From: Galaxea fascicularis
Lineage: Eukaryota; Cnidaria; Anthozoa; Scleractinia; Euphylliidae
Reading direction: 5' to 3'
Length of the DNA stretch: 64,000 bases
Assembly: GCA_948470475.1 (NCBI GenBank)
Contig: OX419345.1
Location: 22,485,500 to 22,549,499 of the forward strand
Shown here: piece by piece, positions 36,101-64,000 of the stretch
Layout: every line of letters begins with the position of its first letter
Numbering within the stretch: the first letter of the stretch is position 1
Program-made: the position numbers and the translations under genes
The notes under the pieces: model-generated
The model's database searches: none
Seen by the model: only the letters and a program-made list of their open reading frames with translations
Told to the model about the DNA's origin: nothing

Positions 36101-39100
36101 CTTAAGCATGCATTAATGTTTTTGATGATTTATTAAATTTTTACATTAAAGTTTCTAATATGAATAGTAAAATAAACTTGTCTCTTAACTCTTTTAAGCT
36201 TTATTTGAAAACTTTGATGCAAAAATAAACCTAGACTGTAATCTAAGCTTAATAATGATGATTGCTTTCCATCCCAACCCTCCCCTCACACATGCTTGCT
36301 TCCAGCTACTCTGCCCCAACTCCTTGATGATACTTACTTTCCAATCCTTTGTCTTAACCAGTCTTTGTTTAGGAAGACTTTCTTTTTGATATCAAGGGTG
36401 ATGACAGTTAATTGTAGTGCTAATGTAATCTCTGATAAATTTATACAGAGTGCAATTTTTTTTCAGAGCATTTATCACAGCTTTAGCAAATGGAAACACT
36501 ATCCGCGTGTTTAAAGTGAATAAAAAGAAGGATGGATCTGGTGCTTCCATCACTGGTGAGTTTGACTTTCCGGTCAAACATGCAGCTGAGATCATCAACA
36601 TTGCTGTTGCATCCAATGGAAAGTTTATCATGTCCTGCTCCAGAGACACAACAATCATCCTTTGGAATTTGAAGGGTATACATTTTGCTGTGTTTATTGC
36701 CTTCATCTGTCTTTCAGTCTTCTTTTTTACCAGAGAAAATAAACCCAGAATGTGAAATGCTGTTATTCAGGGTTCTCAGTAGTTTTTTTGTCAGACGGCC
36801 CAGAAATGCTTATAGGCGGCTAAACTTCAGCCTGGAGGCACACAAAGGCAAATTTCATAGCCAGCACAGGCGGCGACTTTCGTCTTGACAGGCGGCAGAA
36901 TTCGCCGGTTGTCGGCTTCTATTGAGAACCCTGGTTATTAGACCTCTTTTGCAGACTGACTGTCACAGAGCTCATAATTTGATATCCAGGTGAACTCCAT
37001 CCAACTTTTTTTGTGGTATACTGTTGCTCTGACTCTGGTTGCTTCATCCTGTGGATGGTTAATTATATCTTATATTTTCCCCTGGCCTTCATTTGTCATT
37101 AAGTTGGAAAAATTGGGAGGGCCAGCGAAACAAAACCCTCAATTTTACAGAAGGTGTTATTGTTTAGTGGGAATGATTTGTCACATTTGCTGTCAAATTC
37201 ACTAACATTTAAGTGAGTCGTTAATACACTTATAACACATTAATGCCCTTTTTTTGCTACATTGCAGTTATGAATTATCTTTTTTAAAGAGATCTGAATA
37301 AGGACATTTCCTCTAACTGGTGTATCACGATCCATTGTAGGTGAAGTACTGTCCATTATTGACACTCATCAGATGAACAACAGTTTTGCCAGTATATCAC
37401 CTTGTGGCAAATTCGTAGCCTCTGCAGGTGTGTACAAGTGATAGTTTAGGCTACTGTGTTGAGGCAGAACCATGTCCATCAACTCCTTTTTGTTCCAGAG
37501 AATTCCTCCAGGTCTGAAGAGGATGTAATATTATTTGTAATTTTTATGGCAGGATTCACACCTGATGTTAAACTTTGGTCGGTGGAGTTCACCAAGACTG
37601 ATGATTTCAAGCAGGTGACAGTTTATTATCATGTTGTAGAAAACAATAATATTATTAACCAATCACAGTATGTTTCAAAAGTAGTTAATGGGAAGTAAAG
37701 TTTCTTTTAAACAGACTAACCACATGTTAAAGTATATAAATATATTTCTCGGAGTGAGGTGTGTTGTTTGCTCCTTGTGAACTTGATATTAGTAGTATAA
37801 TTTAACCATACCAATGGCATGTTTAAGGTTTCAAGGGCCATGGAACTGAAGGGTCACACTGCTGGTGTTTATCACTTTAGTTTTTCAGCAGACTCCACAA
37901 GGTACATGTTCTGACTGAGTTATACTGTAACTGAGTGTGTGTGTGTGTTTTTTTTGTTAATGTCTTGGTCTCTCTCCTTGTTTTGTGTTAGTCCCATATT
38001 TTGGAAATTCAGCTTTATATAACAATTTTGGGTCAAACAAAAATAAAATTGGTACCAAGAACAAGTGTGAAGTATGATGGATGAACATTTGATGCTTTTG
38101 CATTGTGTTTTATTTGACAAACTGTCAAACTTCTTGAACTTTTATTTTCCTATCTCAGACTCATTATTGTAATCTAGAGCAACAGAAAAAAACTGGTTGC
38201 AGAGTAGTGAACCAGAAAAATATATTGACCAAACTGTCAAACTTCTTTAACTTTTATTTTCCTATCTCAGACTCATTATTGTAATCTAGAACAACAGAAA
38301 AAAACTGGTTGCAGTGTAGTGAACCAGAAAAATATATTGACCAAATAATTCTGGGTTTGATGAAAAGATGAAGAATGACTGTTTGGTGTTTGTATTCCTT
38401 TAACTATCAGAATGGCTACTGTCTCAAAGGATGGAACTTGGAAAATCTGGGACATTGATGGTGAGCTGTTATTAGTTGTTAGAAGGGGGTGGATTACTAC
38501 AGCATTCTAAAATGCTTGGTATTCTAAAAGCCAATAATTATTGATTTCAGCTCTTATTTCCTTTGTTTAGAGAATGCCTATTATTGATGATGGTCAATAA
38601 TTGACAAAATCCTAACCCCAGGGGGTGGGGTGAGGGGGGTTCTCCAGATTTCAATTTACAGCGATGATCAAAAGAGTTTTGGGGGGGTTAAAATTTTTTA
38701 TTCCAGGATGTTTTTAGGTAGGAAACTTTGGATGATTTGAATTATTTTATTGCCACAGTTCATAATATGTTTTATTTCATATATATCATTCACAAGTATT
38801 TTTTTGTGTGTGGCTTGCTTTAGGTAGGGATTTTTTTGGGTATTCAAAACAATGTGAAGATTCGTGGTAGTGGCCTGGCTTACGCATCCCGGCCTTGTAG
38901 TTCGGCGAATGAAATACAATCCTTTCTCAAAATTTTAAGGCTCAAAGATTCAGCATGGGATTCTTTGGCAGTTAATTTTTGGTCTAGTGAGTTTTTTGGT
39001 TTTGATTATCATCCCCATCAGTTGAAATCCAGAGTATCCCCCTGGGATCCTAATTAATTGAAGTGCATAAAAAATCACCACAAGCATTGCAAATTATTTA

Positions 39101-40496
39101 GCATTGTTATCTGCAGCCAAGTTTCTCTCTTCACATTCTACAAGCTTTGTAATTTTCAATGACATCATGAGGATGAGGTTGACAGCGACGGCAGTGAGAA
39201 CGACACAAAACAATAGGTTTAATGAGCAAAAACAACACTCTGCACATGCATTTACATTTTGCTATATTTCTTTGCCATCCTCTGCAAAACAACAACATGA
39301 AATGACCAAATTTTGGGTTTTCTCGTGAAGGTGAGCTTTCTCATTGCTGTTCCCATCGTCGTTGCTTAAGCTCCCTAATGTGATGTTATAATACCAAGTG
39401 TTGCTATGGTGATGGTTGTATTGTTTGTTTTATTTTCATTTAGTGGAATTTACCAAAATGCAAGACCCTTATCTACTCATCACTGGAATTTACGATGCCT
39501 CATTTAATGTCTATGACAACATGCTGATTCACATGTCTCCAGATGCTTATGTTACTGCCATCACTATGGGTAGATCTGTGGGAATTTTCAACACAGAAAA
39601 TGGTCATTTGGAAGAGTTGCTAGAGGATGTGCATGGAGGTAAGTGCTGAATCATTTGGCACAGAGTTGTGGAGTACATGCCAGCATGCATGCTAGCTGCT
39701 GAGTGCATTGCACCATGATGCACAAAGAGACAAGTCAGGCATGTTGACTGGTTTTGCTCAGTTTTTGTTCCCTCTCAGTAAAAGGAATGCTCTGCCAGTT
39801 CCTTCTGTTATGTTCACTTTGCAACTTTCAATTATCGTAAAAGCAGCAGTTTTGCGTTACGCCAATACAGTGGAGCACAGTAACGGTGTCCAGACAGGTC
39901 TGAAAAGCCTTATACTCTTATAAAATGGTGCTCCCACTTTCTTGCAAAGTGTCAAACACTTGTCCAGACGGACGACCCTCTTTACTTCGCTAACAGTGCT
40001 TCGTTTTGTATTGCTGTCCAAGATACCATCACGGCTATTGCATGGCATCCAAGCTCTCGTTACCTTGCTACAGCGGGCGGTGATGACCGTGTGATTCGAG
40101 TGTGGCATAATGCAGCAGGGATCAAGGTACAAATCGAGGATTTAGAGGGACGATTATACCGCTCTAGAAATGAAAATGTTAAGGTGAGAGCAACTGTTTG
40201 GAGAGTTCGGATGTGCGGTTTGCTTCTTTATTGCTTTATTTCTCGCTCTTATGACGTGTACTTTCACTTTACGTTTGACAGGAGAGATTGGAGCAGCAGA
40301 TTCTTGAAGCCAGGTAATTCAAGTTGTTGATGCTATACCATCGATCATTAATTTCACTATTTTTAGCACACTATCCTTAATCTTTCTTGGGTAGAAGAAT
40401 CAAGCATGTTTTCTATCTTATGTTGACTGTATGATGTGATGCGATTTGTCTTTGTTTTTCAGGGCTTCTTTGGACAAACTGAACATCATTGGTTAA
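33137..40496 (+). CDS. TBL2: Transducin beta-like protein 2 (ER-anchored WD40 protein)
   Basis: WD40 protein anchored in the ER membrane; human TBL2 binds PERK. Twelve exons: 33137-33461, 34700-34751, 35350-35412, 36467-36675, 37341-37427, 37553-37614, 37828-37901, 38411-38460, 39444-39638, 40023-40183, 40282-40313, 40463-40496; 1344 nt and 447 residues, the human length. An N-terminal membrane segment (about residues 6-30) precedes a lysine-rich linker. WD repeats follow with landmarks HTGYLSDLEFSLNGKYLAS, DRTVRLWSVKDF, ANVEFDHGT, NGKFIMSCSRDTTIILWNL, SPCGKFVASAGFTPDVKLW, ELKGHTAGVYHFSFSADSTR, MATVSKDGTWKIWDIDV, QDPYLL and WHPSSRYLATAGGDDRVIRV, and a short C-terminal coiled coil. The first donor (CAAG|GTTATT) is weak. 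See also exon 1a and the microexon. Confidence 0.94.
35814..35860 (+). other. CTGAAGA-hairpin-GAAAC motif, hammerhead-core-like
   Basis: CTGAAGATGACAGAAGTTTC, then TGTTGAAACA and after a loop TGTC: the order CUGANGA, stem II (ACAGAA/TTCTGT), GAAACA and TGTC fits the conserved core and a short stem III. I see no stem I. In TBL2 intron 3, probably a retroelement 3' end fragment. Confidence 0.3.
36044..36079 (+). CDS. TBL2: Candidate 36-nt in-frame microexon of TBL2
   Basis: Lies between exons 3 and 4. A pyrimidine-rich tract and CAG precede it and GTTTGT follows it. It is 36 nt, phase 2 on both sides, so inclusion adds SEDTKQQQPVRF before RAFITAL without changing frame or adding a stop. The human protein has no such insert at this junction. 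Confidence 0.4.
36768..36933. mobile_element. hAT-like MITE, 166 bp, in TBL2 intron 4
   Basis: Ends CAGGGTTCTCAGTAG and CTATTGAGAACCCTG are inverted. GTTATT stands immediately outside each end, consistent with an imperfect 8-bp duplication typical of hAT elements; CAGGG termini fit hAT. Confidence 0.75.
38119..38344. repeat. Tandem duplication, 112-bp period, in TBL2 intron 7
   Basis: AACTGTCAAACTTCTT...GACCAA appears twice in a row (38119-38230, 38231-38344) with only a few differences (for example CTTGAAC versus TTTAAC, AGAGC versus AGAAC). Confidence 0.88.
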
Positions 40497-42125
40497 CAAT
40501 GTGAAGAAATGGAACCAATATAAACCAATGTCCAATTGAAAGCAAAAAGTTAATGAATAAATAGCAGTACAAGATGCGTCAATCTTTTAAAATGTTCAGC
40601 AGCTAGGACAATTCATCGCTTGTACTGGACCTCAACAAACCGTGATACATTAACGTTGGAGTTTATTAACGTAACTTCAGTTAAAAAGAAAAATCAAAAC
40701 ATCCAAACGAAGATAAGAAGTAACTAAGAAAAGAGAACAGAATTTATTAATAAACTTTTAATGTACTTTAAATGATCTTTTAATATAGAGGGCAATTTCT
40801 TTTAGATTTTGCAAAACTTGAGGTTTTTCTCTGATCACTTTGTCCACGCTTTATCTTATTATTTCAATTTTAAGCTGGGCTTTTTAGCAGCAATAAAATA
40901 TTACTGTACGTTACCCTGGTTGGTCACGGCTACCATTATGGTACAAGCTGCTTTGTGAAGGACACTTAACCCAAATGATTTCTTCGTTAGTGTCATAGGA
41001 ATGAAGGGGAAATTTGCGTTTCACGGGAACAACTTTCTTCGTGTATGAATTTCAGACTTCCGTTGGGAATAAATTTTCATCGGTCACGTGTACTTGTGAC
41101 AAGCTTAAGGGAGAGTGTGGTAGGTGACCCACCAATGATTCGATCGAATGTGAAAGTGAGGTCCGCCTAATAATGCAAAATGCGCACAATTTGGTCTGCG
41201 AAAATAGTCTTTTTATTCCAAATAACTCGGTACAATGTTCGCACCGATACGTGGATATTTCTGCGTAGTCATATATTAGTGTTTAAAGAAAGAAATGCTT
41301 ATTGAACGGTTTAGAATGCAACGCACGGAGCAACTTTTCAAAAGTTGAGACAACGCCTTCCATTTTAGCAAACCGTTAGTCTCGCATAATAGTTTGCACA
41401 ATGGCGTCATGATGACACCGTAACGTTGGTTTTTGTTTATGGTTTTTAGTTTTTTATGTACGTAGAAGTGAAAGGGAAAAAATCCCAAAATGTCATACTT
41501 CGTGGTGAACCAGTTTTTGTTTTGCGAAATTTTAAGCCTTGTTCAAGGCAGCGGAGTCAAAAACCATTCCTATTCAGCGGCACGTCCCCCTACACATATA
41601 GGATCGGTGGGGTACCCCCCCCCCTCCGAGATTTAAACACACCTTCCGAGTCAATGAAGTCATGACTGGTCTTCCTTGCAGAGGTGTTCCAAAACTTGAA
41701 ATTTCTTTGAGGCCTGTTCCAAAGAAGCAGGTTCTTTCTGGAATATGTTCGCGAACAACATGGTAGTCAGAATTTTCTTCCATTGCAATTGTATTACAAT
41801 GCAGAAAACCGTGAGCTCAGTGTTGTTATCAACTCCAAAGACCGCACAAGAAGCGCCGACATTAGAAGACAGTAAGAGCAATGGTGCAAATTGGGTCTGA
41901 TCACAGGTTATGAGTCTCACTGATATCGCAGTGCATCTTGGGAATGTTAAAGAAGAGCCCTCTTCCCAAAAAGGGGGAAATCTCACTGAAAATGTCAATT
42001 GCAATGCTCAATGAAATCGTTGGAAAATCACCATGTTTTAAATTTTCCTGGCGACTTTGCAAAAATCGATTTTTTTTACCTGCTCTCCCACTGTCAGGCT
42101 GAGTTTTAGGATTTGGAGGTCGCTC
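40497..42125. other. TBL2 3' flank and region upstream of the CAMKK first exon
   Basis: A run of ten C at 41616-41625 and AT-rich stretches. The part at about 42035-42110 is the reverse complement of a segment at about 22630-22690 (shared GCAAAATCGCCAGGAAA-like core), so it belongs to a dispersed repeat. No gene seen. Confidence 0.4.

Positions 42126-64000
<21,875 letters not shown>

Overview
This window is a piece of an animal nuclear genome, AT-rich, with short exons, GT-AG introns and dense interspersed repeats. Clear single-copy metazoan genes, together with cnidarian-style transposon debris (Penelope-like RT and GIY-YIG fragments, tRNA-headed SINEs, many foldback MITEs), suggest an anthozoan cnidarian, probably a stony coral or a relative. 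The species call is inference; the gene calls rest on reading the exons directly.

Layout. (1) 2-982: the last exon of an unrecognised basic protein, cut by the left edge. (2) 983-4310: intergenic, with a TIR element and a LINE remnant split by a later insertion. (3) 4311-15963 (+): carboxypeptidase D with four carboxypeptidase domains (two intact, two dead) and a C-terminal membrane anchor. Its last intron carries a 1.6 kb block repeated almost identically three times. (4) 17224-23946 (+): INO80B, ten coding exons, HIT zinc finger at the end. (5) 23947-27141: a foldback element and a broken Penelope-like element. (6) 27142-27766 (-): POLD4, three exons. (7) 28678-30314 (-): AIP, three exons. 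(8) 32815-40496 (+): TBL2, twelve coding exons, with an apparent second alternative first exon and a candidate 36-nt in-frame microexon. (9) 42126 to beyond 64000 (+): a CaMKK-type kinase, read to the middle of the kinase domain. Its roughly 10 kb first intron and 6.6 kb sixth intron are full of mobile-element remains.

The genes are housekeeping genes, not an operon: secretory-pathway peptide trimming (CPD), chromatin remodelling (INO80B), DNA replication (POLD4), HSP90 co-chaperone activity (AIP), an ER-anchored WD40 protein (TBL2) and calcium signalling (CAMKK). POLD4 and AIP are adjacent here and lie close together on human 11q13, a possible case of very old microsynteny.

Most unusual material: the triplicated block in the CPD intron; paired first exons of TBL2, each encoding a version of the first WD repeat and both spliceable in phase to the same exon 2; and a decayed mobile-element ORF flanked by eight exact copies of a 14-bp motif (GTTACGGACGTTAC or its complement), itself interrupted by a 485-bp TIR element at a TA site.
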